Shown one piece after another: positions 12,911-24,959 of a stretch of 64,000 nucleotides of DNA. Positions within the stretch are counted from its first letter, which is position 1. Each line of letters begins with the position of its first letter. The position numbers were made by a program, and so were the translations under genes. This DNA is from Epiperipatus broadwayi (taxonomy: Eukaryota > Onychophora > Udeonychophora > Euonychophora > Peripatidae). The stretch lies in the NCBI GenBank assembly GCA_028023455.1, contig JAQFVV010000185.1:939239-1003238 (forward strand). Reading direction: 5' to 3'. The notes beneath the pieces are model-generated. The model worked only from the letters and a program-made list of their open reading frames with translations. It had not been told where the DNA came from and did no database searches.

Positions 12911-13085
12911 ATCAATAAATCTTCACCATAATCTTTTTAAAAACTTTTATTTTTATCATGCCTTGAAAATGATTGTAATTAAAAACAATCGAAACGTTGG
13001 AATATGAAGAATTTGAAAGGATTTTAAATATATATATGATGAAAATAAAAGTTTTTAAAAAGATTATGGTGAAGATTTATTGATT
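12911..13085. repeat. Foldback element with a CGAAACGT core
   Basis: The arms at about 12911-12960 and 13036-13085 are inverse copies (TCAATAAATCTTCACC on the left, GGTGAAGATTTATTGA on the right). Between them is a small hairpin, ATTGT/ACAAT, followed by CGAAACGTT. The layout of long outer stem, short hairpin and CGAAAC resembles a type I hammerhead ribozyme as found in Penelope-like elements. The expected CTGATGA box is only partly present (AAATGA), so it would not be active. Confidence 0.5.
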
Positions 13086-13099
13086 AAAAATAATTTTGA

Positions 13100-14760
13100 C
13101 AATTATTCATAAATACATAAATAGACTTTTTGAATTAAGAGAAAACCATTTAAAGTATTTTATTAAAAGTGTTGCTTTAGGTGTAGTAGACAATTGAACA
13201 AACAAATAAAAAAGATGGTGAAGAGAAGAGAGAAAGGAAGAGAGAGTTGGTGTTCTAAAATATAGGTTTGAAATAGAGAAAAATATGTTGAAAGGAAAAG
13301 TAAAAAAAATACAAATTAAACAATATAAGTTGTATTTTTTTGATGTTGCATAGTGCAATGATATCTTACAAATTTTGGGACGCCTGACCTTGTCAATAGA
13401 TAATAGAACTTTCTTAAAAAATACTATTATTGTTTATAAATAAACTGTAGACAATTATAAAGAAAAGAAGCATATTCTTGTATGCTTTGTACATTAACAA
13501 AATAGTGAAGTAATTTTTTTTCATCTTTTCAATGATTTAGTTCCACATATTTCGGAAGATTACTTAGAAATATATAAAATGGAATGTGAAGAAAAGAATA
13601 TGCCAAAAGTTAATGCTAAAAAGGGATGTGGGAGTTATTTTAGTTTAAAATTATTTTTGCTTATACATCATTATTGTTATTATAATTAAAGCTCAACTTA
13701 ATAATAAAAGAAATTTAAGATATATCATATCTTTGCATGAAGTATGCAATAATATATTTTCAAATAAATTAAATTAATAACAAACAAAACACTGCCCCTA
13801 TTTTAAAAATAACCCATTAATTTCAATATATAAACCAAGTCATATGCGCCTTTTTTTTTATTTATAAATCTTGATTTTTTATATGGACTATTATAAATTA
13901 CAATAGTACTCCAATGTTTACATTATATTTTTATAGTCTTTCTCAAGAAATAACTAAAAAATACACAAATAAAGTAATAAATATAAATACAATGATTACA
14001 AAATAAATCAATACATACAACAAAGTCAAATTACTTTATTTTATATTTCTTCTCATAAACAGTCTTCATTTTTTAAAAAATAATCTCTTTAAAGTGATTT
14101 GTATTTGTTAAATGTATTGGCTTATTGTGGAATATTTGTATTTATATTTATTATTTTATTCATGTATTTTCCCTAGTTGTTTTTTGAGAAAGATTATAAA
14201 AGAATATAGTTGGAATTTTAGAGTATTATTGTAATTTATAATAATTCATATAATAAATAAAGAAAAAGGTACATGTGACTTGTTTTAATATATTTTCAAT
14301 TCACATCTACTTACATATTCAATATATCTTTATTTGATAATTAAAACATGATTATTTTAATATTTCTGTTAAAGCATGGATACTCTTGCAATAAATAATT
14401 TTTATCTATTTTTTTAATAGTGCTATAAATTATATATTTGTCATATTTTAATTCACTTATCTGTTGATAATTGACTGCATTCTGAATTCTTTAATACATT
14501 TCATTATCATTAAAAAACTTTTAGATTTTTTTATGATAAAAAAGTCAAAAAATATAATTGATTGAATTAATTATTATCAATAGAAAGTTAATATGGCCAT
14601 TCCAGTTTTAAAACAAAACCTAAAAAACAAAAGAAAGATATGATAACAGAAGTAGTAGTAATACTAAGAGTAATAATGATGATAGGAATAATAATACAAC
14701 TATTTATATAATATACAATTCTATAACATTATAAACCAATTATCAATTGCATAGAAATTA
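13100..14760. other. AT-rich intergenic sequence, nothing recognised
   Basis: Frames are short and low in complexity. Purine-rich and pyrimidine-rich patches occur near 13200-13280, but no motif, long repeat or RNA structure stands out. Confidence 0.4.
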
Positions 14761-14767
14761 CATAAAT

Positions 14768-15735
14768 AGTATAATAATAATTAGAGATCATTCTACTACA
14801 CATGTTCTGGATAGATTTTAACATTTTATAAATACTCTCCTTTCCAAACACAAGATAAAGTCTTTTAAAAAGATTGAATAAATCCATTCTATCTTTTTAA
14901 CTTAAATATATATGAATATGTATAATCAAATCTTAAGCATTTGGAAATGAGAGCATGGAGATATAATCACTTTCAATTGATGCTTGTGAAATTTTTACAA
15001 TTTATTAGATGAAATGTTAAACATGTATAACAAGTTATATATTTATATAGCAGCTATGCTTTAACTATGTAATAATAATTAGGGATGACTTCACTACACA
15101 TGCACTTAATAGATTTAAACATTTAATGAATACTATTTTTTACAAACACAAGATAAAGTTTTTTGAAAAGATAGAACAAACCCATTTGATCTTTTTAACC
15201 TAAGTATATATGTATAGGCAAATGTTAGACATAGGAAAAGGAATTGAAAGTGATTATTTAATATTTTCATACTCTCTCATTTCCAAATGTTTAAGATTTT
15301 CCAATACATATATGCTTAGGTTAAAAGAATAAAGTGGATTCATTCTATCTTTTCAAAAGACTATTTGGAAAAAATAATACTCATTAAATGTTTAAATATA
15401 TTCAGCACATGTGTATTGGAATATTCCCTCATTATTATTATAGATTAAAAACATACCGCTATATAAATAAATAACTTGTTATATATGAATGATATACAGT
15501 AAATTATAAAATTATGCAAGTGTCATTTCAAAATTCTTAACATTTGCCTATGAATATATGCTTGGGTTAAAAATATAGAATGTATTCATTTTATCTTTTC
15601 AAAAGATTTTATTTAGTATTTGTAAAAAAAGAATACTCATTAAATGTTTAAATCTATCCAGCACATGTGTAATGGAGTAATCCCTAATTATTATTGCAAA
15701 TTAAAAACATAGCACTATATAAATAAGTAATTAGT
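14768..15735. repeat. Inverted pair of tandem dimers, unit ~250-300 bp
   Basis: Two forward units (14768-14945 and 15068-15235) are followed by two reverse units (about 15290-15440 and 15540-15700). Landmarks of a forward unit are CTACACATG, CACAAGATAAAGT and ATCTTTTTAAC. In reverse units these read GTTAAA, TTTATCTTTTCAAAAGA and CATGTGTA. The linker TATATTTATATAGC of the forward half is mirrored by GCTATATAAATAA of the reverse half. The whole is a palindrome centred near 15265. No coding potential. Confidence 0.7.
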
Positions 15736-15740
15736 TATAA

Positions 15741-16485
15741 ATAGTACAAGTAAAATTAAAAAAAAACAACAAAGTCTAAAAAAAATGAAAATGTTCATCA
15801 TAATAGAGTAATAGACATATATTCTAACAAAAATATAAATATATATTTTTTATTTTTTGAACTAAAATGTTTAACATCACAAAAATCTTAAAAGTAAATT
15901 TTTATATCTATAAGCTGAACATTTACTTTTAAACATTACAGAATTGAGTAAAATATTTATCACTATTTTGGGCTTAGTATTCTGTTAGCTAAAGTTTTAA
16001 GTGACATCATTTTCATTTAAAAAAAATAAAGTAATTTTTATTTAAATCAATATATAGGATAAATTTATTCATTAATGATTGGATTTTATAATACCCCATT
16101 TGGAGTGAATATTGTAAAAAAAAAGGATTTATATTCAATAATTAGAAAAATTAGTCTTAAATGATTGATATTTTATTTAATCACTAAACAACCTTCTATA
16201 TTTAAAAATAGTGCTCACAATTTGATCATTGAATAATTTGCCATATTTAAACATCATGCCTGTAATTTTGAGAATTATGTCAACTATTGATTCAACATGT
16301 GCATGAAAAGAAAAACATTATTGGTAAGTAGACTACCTAGTTCTTTCTTGTGAAAAATATTTTCTTTAATTTTATAAATATTAATATAATCTGATGTACC
16401 AAGATACTCAAACTTATTAGAATATGATCATTTTCTCTTGTCATTACACTATTGACTAAATGTCAACATGGATAGAATGACAACC
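15741..16485. other. AT-rich intergenic sequence, nothing recognised
   Basis: No frames of note and no repeats beyond poly-A and poly-T runs. Confidence 0.4.
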
Positions 16486-16489
16486 TTGG

Positions 16490-16810
16490 AACTAATGTGG
16501 CTTTGAATATTCCATCATTAAATTTTCAATAAAATGAAAGACTGATGAGTTGTGGGTTGGAGTAGTTTGAAGCCTGTCCATTAAAGTATGAAGTTTGGCT
16601 ATTTTAATATAAAGCTGAGCACTGATTGTATATATGTGTGAAGATTGTAATCTGCACCAACTGATGAATGCTGGTTTAGCATAAAATACATATATTGGTG
16701 ATTATTTATCTTTTCAACATGTGTGTGATCAGGTGGGTCAGCAATATGAGATGACATGGAGAGTTGAGGGACATGTGAGAGTCTGAATTCAAATCTTGCA
16801 TACATTACAT
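16490..16810 (+). repeat. SINE-like repeat, family A, best-preserved copy
   Basis: It contains ATCTGCACCAACTGATGAA, then a GCTGGTTTAGCATAAAATA block, a TTTATCTTTTTCAACATG block, and a distal part with GGTCAGCAATATGAG and GAATTCAAATC. The last two are reminiscent of RNA polymerase III A and B boxes. The same order occurs at 51045-51290, and inverted at 50105-50600 and 50600-51020. Named here only as a family because I cannot match it to a published SINE from memory. Confidence 0.5.
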
Positions 16811-19218
16811 ATGCAGGTTTAAGCTTGTATAGTGTATTAATATCAAAAGTTATTTAATATCTATTTGTAGACAAATACAATCTTTCAATGAGATTATTCA
16901 CTTGAACATTTTGCAGCTATTAATATATCATAATATAAATGAAGAATGAAGATAATTCTTAATATGATCATTCGTATAAATGCTAGATAATAAACTAAAT
17001 TTTTATCTTCTATCACATCCACATTACAATCAAATAAAATGAAAATTTTATTATAATATTGGACCAATACTTTTTATCTTAATAAATGAATCAATCTATT
17101 CAGTGAACTCTATGCAGAAATCTAATCTGTAAGCCGTAGATAGATTAAATCTTCTGTATTATGCACAAGATGATAAAAAATAATAAGAATTAAATTTTTT
17201 TATATTGTTACATATACATAAGTTTATAACTTATGAAAAATATAATCTAAAATTATAAAAAATGTGGGAGATATCAGCACTAATGTTAATCAAACACCAA
17301 AATGATAGTGAGCAGACAGGTTAAATAAAAAGCAGATGATTAAAAATCAAAGAATTAGTTTAAATAAAATTTTTATAGAAATAGAATCTTAAAAAACATC
17401 AATTTAATTATATTATCAAAATATATTTGTTTAAAAAAATGAAGTCAAAAGTATTTTAAAGATTAAATTATGCTTCTATTTTATTCTACTTTGTTTGCTG
17501 AAACCAAATATTTTTTTATTATTATTTGCAATATATAATGTGTAAATATTATAATGATTTAGAAGTTTATCATAATTAGAAGTTAAATAAAAATACAGAA
17601 ATTTGTTTTAAAATATTTCTTCCTATACTTGAACAATTTTTTTCATTGGATTATATAATTTTTTGTCTATTAGTAAAATCCAATTTAAAGTATTCTGATT
17701 CCATTAAAATAATACCTGTAAGGAAAAAAAAAAGATTTATCTTTAGCTCGAATTTAAAATATACTATATTAAATAAAAAATAAAAATATTGATTTGAAAG
17801 ATTTATTATTGCTCTTAAAAATATTTACTCATTTTAATGTTTTTTTATATAACTGATTCAGATCATGCGAAGTCAATATATGACATTGGTCCAAAAAGCT
17901 GTTAAATCAAGTGTGAATAAAAGCATTTTAATGTCCAACTATAAAATATAATTTTACGAAGTATAAATAATAATTATGTTAAATTTGCTGTTAAATTATA
18001 CATAACACAAATTTATTATAAATGAAGAAACAATCGTTAACTACATTCAAAAACAGAAATATATATATTACTGAATTTTATTAAAATTAAGTGTTAAGTA
18101 ATAAGTATAAAAATTAACAATATAAATCAACAATAGATTTAATGTCCATATAGTGAGAATAGAAAAAAAAAGTTTTGTTTTGTATATACCAATATAATTT
18201 ATAGTTGTGATTATTAGTAAATTTTGAAGTTATATCACAAAGGAGATGTTGTGGGAATTATTTGTAAAAACATATATTTAAAATTGAAATAAAATAGTTA
18301 GCATAGATTGAAGTTTTTTTTTTTTAAATTTTAGCAATAAATTTTATTCTACTATGCAATAGGAATTCGTAAAAATAACTGACTGTCGATTGATAATAAT
18401 GTCAATCTATCAAAGTATAATACTATTTTATGTTTTTGTTTATTTTATCAAAACTATTTTTTAAAATTATTATAATAATATATTTTAATCCCCCAAAAAG
18501 TTCAAAATAATTACAAATATATTTACTGTATTTAAATATCTTAATCCAAAAAATTATGAAAGTATTTTATATATACTAATATTTTTTTAAGAAGTAGTTT
18601 GCAATTAGATACAAACTGGTACTCTGGATAAATGTGTTCATAGTTAAATTTTTTTTGTCTTCATGAGGAAATTTATTTTAGACAATGTTTAACTTGAAAA
18701 GATATTTAAACAAAATAAAGACATTCAAACTCAATGATAAATAACTAACTTGAAATAGTTAAGTTCCTAGAGAGATCAATTAGAAATTGAGGGTGGAGTG
18801 ATAGGAAAAGATGATAATATCTCCCTATTTTGAGAACAAACATGTGTGAATAAGAATAAAATCTTCTTTATCTTCATAGATCTTAAAAACAGTCAGGTAG
18901 AATGTTTAATTTATCAACCATAAGTACAACCTGTATCTATCATTGTCATAACATACTATGAAAACAAATGGAAACTCATATTTGCTCTGTAATTCAACAA
19001 TAAAATCAACCTAATTATTGGATAATGGTTTATGTATTTTGTAAATAAAAATGGTAACTTAAAACATTATCAATATCACTTTCATTCATTGTATAAGTAT
19101 TTGAACTCTTCTTGTCTTTTCAATTATAATTGTTTTTCAATTCTTTTATGTTATCCAATTTTCTTTTCTTCTATGCATAAGGAAGGTATGGATTGGTATA
19201 ACACATACACACACAGAT
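16811..19218. other. AT-rich intergenic sequence, nothing recognised
   Basis: No gene, RNA or long repeat is seen. It ends in a short CA then TA tract (19204-19230) that borders the satellite array. Confidence 0.4.
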
Positions 19219-19230
19219 ATATATATATAT

Positions 19231-22200
19231 GTCCACAGATGGCGTTCTACCAAAAACACCGATCAAGCATATGTTTTGTTTACATAAACGTCAGAGCAGT
19301 ATTCACTATCTCTAACTATAATTCCACTTTCAGATCATGATTTCAAGCTATTTGATATCATCAGTGAAAGACAGGAATAAAGAATCTAGATCTAAACACA
19401 AACTCTGAGCATTTATGAAACAGTTTCTATTCAGCTTGCAAGCGTGAATCTTTTAGACACGTAAGGTCTTCAAACTCAGCATAGCAAACCAGATAGCTAT
19501 ATGGGTCTGATATCAGTTCAGCATCACCACATAGTAGAAGCCTCTGCAATCTATATCATTGCAAGAAAGACCTCAAAGGTACATTTATGAAAAACAAAAT
19601 GCAAGTTAAAAAACTTGCTAACGCTTGTATTTATGTCCACAGATGGCGTTCTACCAAAAACACCGATCAAGCGTATGTTTTGTTTACATAAACGTCAGAG
19701 CAGTATTCACTATCTCTAACTATAATTCCACTTTCAGATCATGATTTCAAGCTATTTGCTATCATCAGTGAAAGACAGGAATAAAAAAATTAGATCTAAA
19801 CACAAACTCTGAGCATTTATGAAACAGTTTCTATTCAGCTTGCAAGCGTGAATCTTTTAGACACGTAAGGTCTTCAAACTCAGCATAGCAAACCAGATAG
19901 CTATATGGGTCTGATATCAGTTCAGCATCACCACATAGTAGAAGTCTCTGCAATCTATACCATTGCAAGAAAGACCTCAAAGGTACATTTATGAAAAACA
20001 AAATGCAAGTTAAAAAACTTGCTAATGCTTGTATTTATGTCCACAGATGGCGTTCTACCAAAAACACCGATCAAGCGTATGTTTTGTTTACATAAATGTC
20101 AGAGCAGTATTCACTATCTCTAACTATAATTCCACTTTCAGATCATGATTTCAAGCTATTTGCTATCATCAGTGAAAGAAAGGAATAAAGAAACTAGATC
20201 TAAACACAAACTCTGAGCGTTTATGAAACAGTTTCTATTCAGCTTGCAAGCATGAATCTTTTAGACATGTAAGGTCTTCAAACTCAGCATAGCAAACCAG
20301 ATAGCTATATGGGTCTGATATCAGTTCAGCACCACCACATAGTAGAAGCCTCTGCAATCTATATCATTGCAAGAAAGACCTCAAAGGTACATTTATGAAA
20401 AACAAAATGCAAGTTAAAAAACTTGCTAACGCTTGTATTTATGTCGACAGATGGCATTCTACCAAAAACACTGATCAAGCGTATGTTTTGTTTACATAAA
20501 CGTCAGAGCAGTATTCACTATCTCTAACTATAATTCCACTTTCAGATCATGATTTCAAGCTATTTGCTATCATCAGTGAAAGACAGGAATAAAGAAACTA
20601 GATCTAAACACAAACTCTGAGCGTTTATGAAACAGTTTCTATTCAGCTTGCAAGCGTGAATCTTTTAGACACGTAAAGTCTTCAAACTCAGCATAGCAAA
20701 CCAGATAGCTATATGGGTCTGATATCAGTTCAGCATCACCACATAGTAGAAGCCTCTGCAATCTATATCATTGCAAGAAAGACCTCAACGGTACATTTAT
20801 GAAAAACAAAATGATTTTAAAAACTTGCTAACGCTTGTATTTATGTCCACCAATGGCGTTCTACCAAAAACACCGATCAAGCGTATGATTTGTTTACATA
20901 AACGTCAGAGCAGTATTCACTATCTCTAACTATAATTCCACTTTCAGATCATGATTTCAAGCTATTTGCTATCATCAGTGAAAGACAGGAATAAAGAATC
21001 TAGATCTAAACACAAACTCTGAGCGTTTATGAAACAGTCTCTATTCAGCTTGCAAGTGTGAATCTTTTAGACACGTAAGGTCTTCAAACTCAGCATAGCA
21101 AACCAGATAGCTATATGGGTCTGATATCAGTTCAGCATCACCACATAGTAGAAGCCTCTGCAATCTATATCATTGCAAGAAAGACCTCAAAGGAACATTT
21201 ATGAAAAACAAAATGCAAGTTAAAAAACTTGCTAATGCTTGTATTTATGTCCACAGATGGCGTTCTACCAACAACACCGATCAAGCGTATGTTTTGTTTA
21301 CATAAATGTCACAGCAGTATTCACTATCTCTAACTGTATTTCCACTTTCAGATCATGATTTCAAGCTATTTGCTATCATCAGTGAAAGACAGGAATGAAG
21401 AAACTAGATCTAAACACAAACTCTGAGCGTTTATGAAACAGTTTCTATTCAGCTTGCAAGCGTGAATCTTTTAGACACGTAAGGTCTTCAAACTCAGCAT
21501 AGCAAACCAGATAGCTATATGGGTCTGATATCAGTTCAGCATCACCACATAGTAGAAGCCTCTGCAATCTATATCATCTTTTAGACACGTAAGGTCTTCA
21601 AACTCAGCATAGCAAACCAGATAGCTATATGGGTCTGATATCAGTTCAGCATCACCGCATAGTAGAAGCCTCTGCAATCTATATCATTGCAAGAAAGACC
21701 TCAAAGGTACATTTATGAAAAACAAAATGCAAGTTAAAAAACTTGCTAATGCTTGTATTTATGTCCACAGATGGCGTTCTACCAAAAACACCGATCAAGT
21801 GTATGTTTTGTTTACATAAACGTCAGAGCAGTATTCACTATCTCTAACTATAATTCCACTTTCAGATCATGATTTCAAGCTATTTGCTATCATCAGTGAA
21901 AGACAGGAATAAAGAAAGTAGATCTAAACACAATCGCTGAGCGTTTATGAAACAGTTTCTATTCAGCTTGAAATCATGATCTGAAAGTGGAATTATCGTT
22001 AGAGATAGTGAATACTCCTCTGACGTTTATGTAAACAAAACATACGCTTGATTGGTGTTTTTGGTAGAACGCCATCTGTGGACATAAATACAAGCGTTAG
22101 CAAGTTTTTTAACTTGCATTTTGTTTTTCATAAATGTACCTTTGAGGTCTTTCTTGCAATGATATAGATTTCAGAGGCTTCTACTATGTGGTGATGCTGA

Positions 22201-22534
22201 ACTGATATCAGACCCAATAGCTATCTGGTTTGCTATGCTGAGTTTGAAGACCTTATGTGTCTAAAAAGATTCACGCTTGCAAGCTGAATAGAAACTGTTT
22301 CATAATCGCACAGAGTTTGTGTTTAGATCTAGATTCTTTATTCCTGTTTTTCACTGATGATAGCAAATAGCTTGAAATCATGATCTGAAAGGGGAATTAT
22401 AGTTAGAGATAGTGAATACTGCTCTGATGTTTATGTAAACAAAACATAAGCTTGATCAGTGTTTTTGGTAGAACGCCATCTGTGGACATAAATACAAGCA
22501 TTAGCAAGTTTTTTAACTTGCATTTTGTTTTTCA
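19231..22534. repeat. Satellite array, ~404-bp unit, ending in inverted orientation
   Basis: Units beginning GTCCACAGATGGCGTTCTAC start at 19231, 19635, 20039, 20443, 20845, 21249 and 21763, so the period is 404 bp with one 402-bp unit. One 514-bp unit has a ~110-bp internal duplication (TTTAGACACG to ATATCAT, about 21480-21690). Units look well over 95% alike by eye. At about 21970 the array switches strand and about 1.4 units run in reverse to 22534. Each unit holds short palindromes (GCAAGTTAAAAAACTTGC and CTGATATCAG). TA tracts border both ends. No coding potential. Palindromic units with TA borders suggest a non-autonomous DNA element, possibly of Helitron/Helentron type, amplified in tandem; that is inference. 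Confidence 0.85.
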
Positions 22535-22549
22535 TATATATATATATCA

Positions 22550-23055
22550 TCAACCATTATCAATCCACTGCAGGATGAAGGTCTCTCCAAGTTTAATCCA
22601 TCTTCTCCGATCTTTAGCTTCTCTTCTCCACAACACCCCTGCACATTTTCTTATTTCATCCATCCATCTCACATGTGGTCTCTTTTTGGGTCTTTTACAA
22701 TCTTTTGGAATCCAGTTTAAAATTTCAATTGACCATCTATTATCATCTCTTCTAGCAATATGTCCAGCCCAACTCCATTTCAATCTTTTAATTTTTTCAA
22801 TAAGGTCAGTAACACCTGTTTGTTGTCTCACCCATACATTGCCTTTTCGATCCCTTCTTGTTACTCCCAACATACATCTCTCCATACTTCTTTGAGTGGT
22901 CTGAAGTCTCTGTATTGCTCTTCTATTAAGTGTCCAAGTCTCAGATCCATAAGTAAGAACTGGTAAAACACATTTGTTAAAAAACATCGTTTTCAAACAC
23001 ATAGGCATATTTCCTTTTAGTATCAAGTTATTTTTACCAAAAGCACTCTGACCAA
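22550..23055 (-). pseudogene. RTE reverse transcriptase C-terminus, open but truncated
   Basis: The frame is open for 158 codons. It starts inside the protein (LKGNMPMCLK) and runs through VLTYGSETWTLNRRAIQRLQ, QRSMERCMLGVTRRDR, WAGHIARRDDNRW and PHVRWMDEIRKCAG to the natural end near LQWIDNG. This is the conserved C-terminal region of RTE-type ORF proteins downstream of the polymerase core. Palm and fingers are absent, so it cannot act. It matches the 6647-5921 piece closely and shows where that copy shifted frame. The end of the protein lies within about 15 bases of the element's repeat tail, so the 3' untranslated region is extremely short. Confidence 0.8.
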
Positions 23056-23325
23056 GGGCTTAAAGGAATCGAGCAGGGCAAATTCCTAATGTCCACTCCA
23101 TACGTTCTTGTCACTGCAGCTGTTATTACTATGTGATCATTGATATAGTATATGAAAATGGATGGGCTGCTCACCAACATGCTTCAGCCAGCATGGTGAA
23201 TTTATTGGCTTTTTACCTCTGAGTTTAAGATCAAGAAACACCATGGTCTTTCTTCTCAGTTCCTGATAAGGCAGAATGAATGTTTGTGTAAATGATAAAT
23301 ATTTTTCCAATACATATATACAATT

Positions 23326-23769
23326 ATGATAGACAAAAATAAAGCATGGCCCTTTTTCCTAGGAGGCTGTAAAGTCACCAACCAAGGCAATGGTTGGTGG
23401 CCGAAGGTAGAGGGTGCTAAGAATCCCCTCATTGTGGACCCAGGCTGCCATTTGATGATGGCTTTTTATTTAGGTACTTACAACTGCAGATCACTTTCAA
23501 GTAAAGGAAGATTTCAAGAATTAGAAAAAGAACTGTCTTATATTAAATGGGACATTATTGGACTTTGTGAAGTTAGAAGAAAAGATGAAGAAACAATCGA
23601 TTTAAAAAGTGGACATATACTCTATTATAAAGGTACACATATTGGAAATACAAGTGGAGTAGGATTCAGTATAAATAAAAAGTGGAAGAACAATATTGTG
23701 GAGATTGATGGTGTATCGAACAGAGTGGCAAGATTAGTTATACAACTTAATAGCAGATACCAAATGCAG

Positions 23770-23772
<3 letters not shown>
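23326..23772 (+). pseudogene. RTE endonuclease (APE-type) N-terminal half, cut by a TA tract
   Basis: The frame opens at 23326 with about 40 poorly conserved residues (candidate Met codons at residues 1, 44 and 45). Then come YLGTYNCRSLS (about 48-58, the APE-type Asn motif) and WDIIGLCEVRRK (about 75-86, with the metal-binding Glu). GVGFSINKKW follows (about 111-120). At residue ~148 the frame enters a TA tract and becomes Tyr-Ile repeats, which is junk. The later Asp and His catalytic motifs and the whole RT are missing. APE endonuclease nicks target DNA for target-primed reverse transcription. Copies like this are often misnamed craniofacial development protein 2-like in mollusc gene sets. 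The 270 bases upstream look like the element's 5' leader. Confidence 0.8.

Positions 23773-23852
<80 letters not shown>
23773..23852. repeat. TA tract at the RTE inversion breakpoint
   Basis: About 40 TA units directly replace the remainder of the endonuclease frame. It is read here as target-site DNA, since the same junction type occurs at 7497. Confidence 0.85.
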
Positions 23853-23855
<3 letters not shown>

Positions 23856-23856
23856 A

Positions 23857-24959
23857 TGGGACAGTCTTTTCATTGTATGCACAAAAGTGGATGGGTTCCT
23901 CCTGATGAATAAAAGAGTATATCTTTGTTGTCCACATTTATGCATACACAGCACACATTAAAGTTATATCTAGGAGAGAAGAGAATAATATCTAAATAAC
24001 TACTAATCTATCTCATCCATATTGCAGGTTGCTTCCATTATTCTGGATTTTGAACCCAGGAAGATATTAGTTGATCTTCTGGGTCAGTTATTACTTGTAT
24101 CACCAGAGTCTGAATATGTGTAAAATAAGTATATGTCTGTTAATGGGAGTGGATATGGTATATTGTATACATGCAAATAATGATCATAATATGTATGTAA
24201 AGGATATGACTAAACAAAATTTAAACACAGAAAAATAAACCAACAATCATGTTTTACCATTTAAATAAATTTAATAAACATATTTACATTGTTTAGTATT
24301 TGAACAAGAAAATTTAAAACACAATTAGGGAAAACTAATTTAGATGTTTGTGTTCATTCTTTATTTATGCTTGTTTATAACAATGTCCCACATCCTGATC
24401 CCATAAAAAATAGCCACTAAATGTCCCAGTTAACATGAATAATTTTCATATTCTATACAACATTTCTATATATAGTACAGTATTCATTTTTTTTTTTTAC
24501 CTTTTATTTAACACCATGATGATTTAAAAGATCCCTGTTAGGAAAGATGTGTGTGTGTGATGAAGGAGAGTTATAAGTTCATGATACACATATTTAAAAA
24601 GATATGCAAAGAAAATATAAAAAAAATTAACAACACAAACTTTGTAATAAATAAATAAATAAAGTGACTGTATTGCAGATATATAAATGTTGAATTTATA
24701 TATATATATATATAAGGTAAAGTCTTACCTTATCCCATTTATAATGATCGGAATATTTCATTATGAAAAGCATATGTCATAGATTTTGTCTATCCGAAGT
24801 AATATTACAAGTGAAGAAATTTCTTTTAATTTTTATTTCACAAATCTTAAATGAAACCTATTTGGTGTTTTATTAAAATAAAAAAAGTAAAGTTATAATC
24901 ATACAAACAAATAAATGTAGATGATGTTAACTTTATAACTTGATTTTATAGTCATATAG
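23857..24959. other. Intergenic sequence, nothing firm
   Basis: A patch near 24020-24110, with GATTTTGAACCCAGGAAG, looks like a degraded tRNA-derived SINE head. A short TA tract sits at 24697-24713. No gene is seen. Confidence 0.35.

Larger units (their letters stand above)
22545..23852 (-). mobile_element. Second RTE-clade LINE copy with an inverted 5' segment
   Basis: The 3' piece lies on the minus strand (about 23055 down to 22550) and ends in ATG then TA repeats at the satellite border. The piece on the plus strand (about 23056-23772) holds a 5' leader and the start of the endonuclease, and stops inside a TA tract (23773-23852). The 5' ends of the two pieces meet at about 23055, as in the copy at 5906-7521. 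Most of the element, from mid-endonuclease through the RT palm, is missing. This supports twin priming with TA target DNA serving as the second primer. Confidence 0.7.

Noticed and set aside
19231-22534. CRISPR array or multigene family
   Set aside because: Units are contiguous ~404-bp repeats without unique spacers and without conserved open frames. The genome is eukaryotic.
22452-22895. Plus-strand frames at 22452-22895 and 5861-6241
   Set aside because: They lie antisense to the RTE C-terminal coding region, which has clear motifs on the minus strand.
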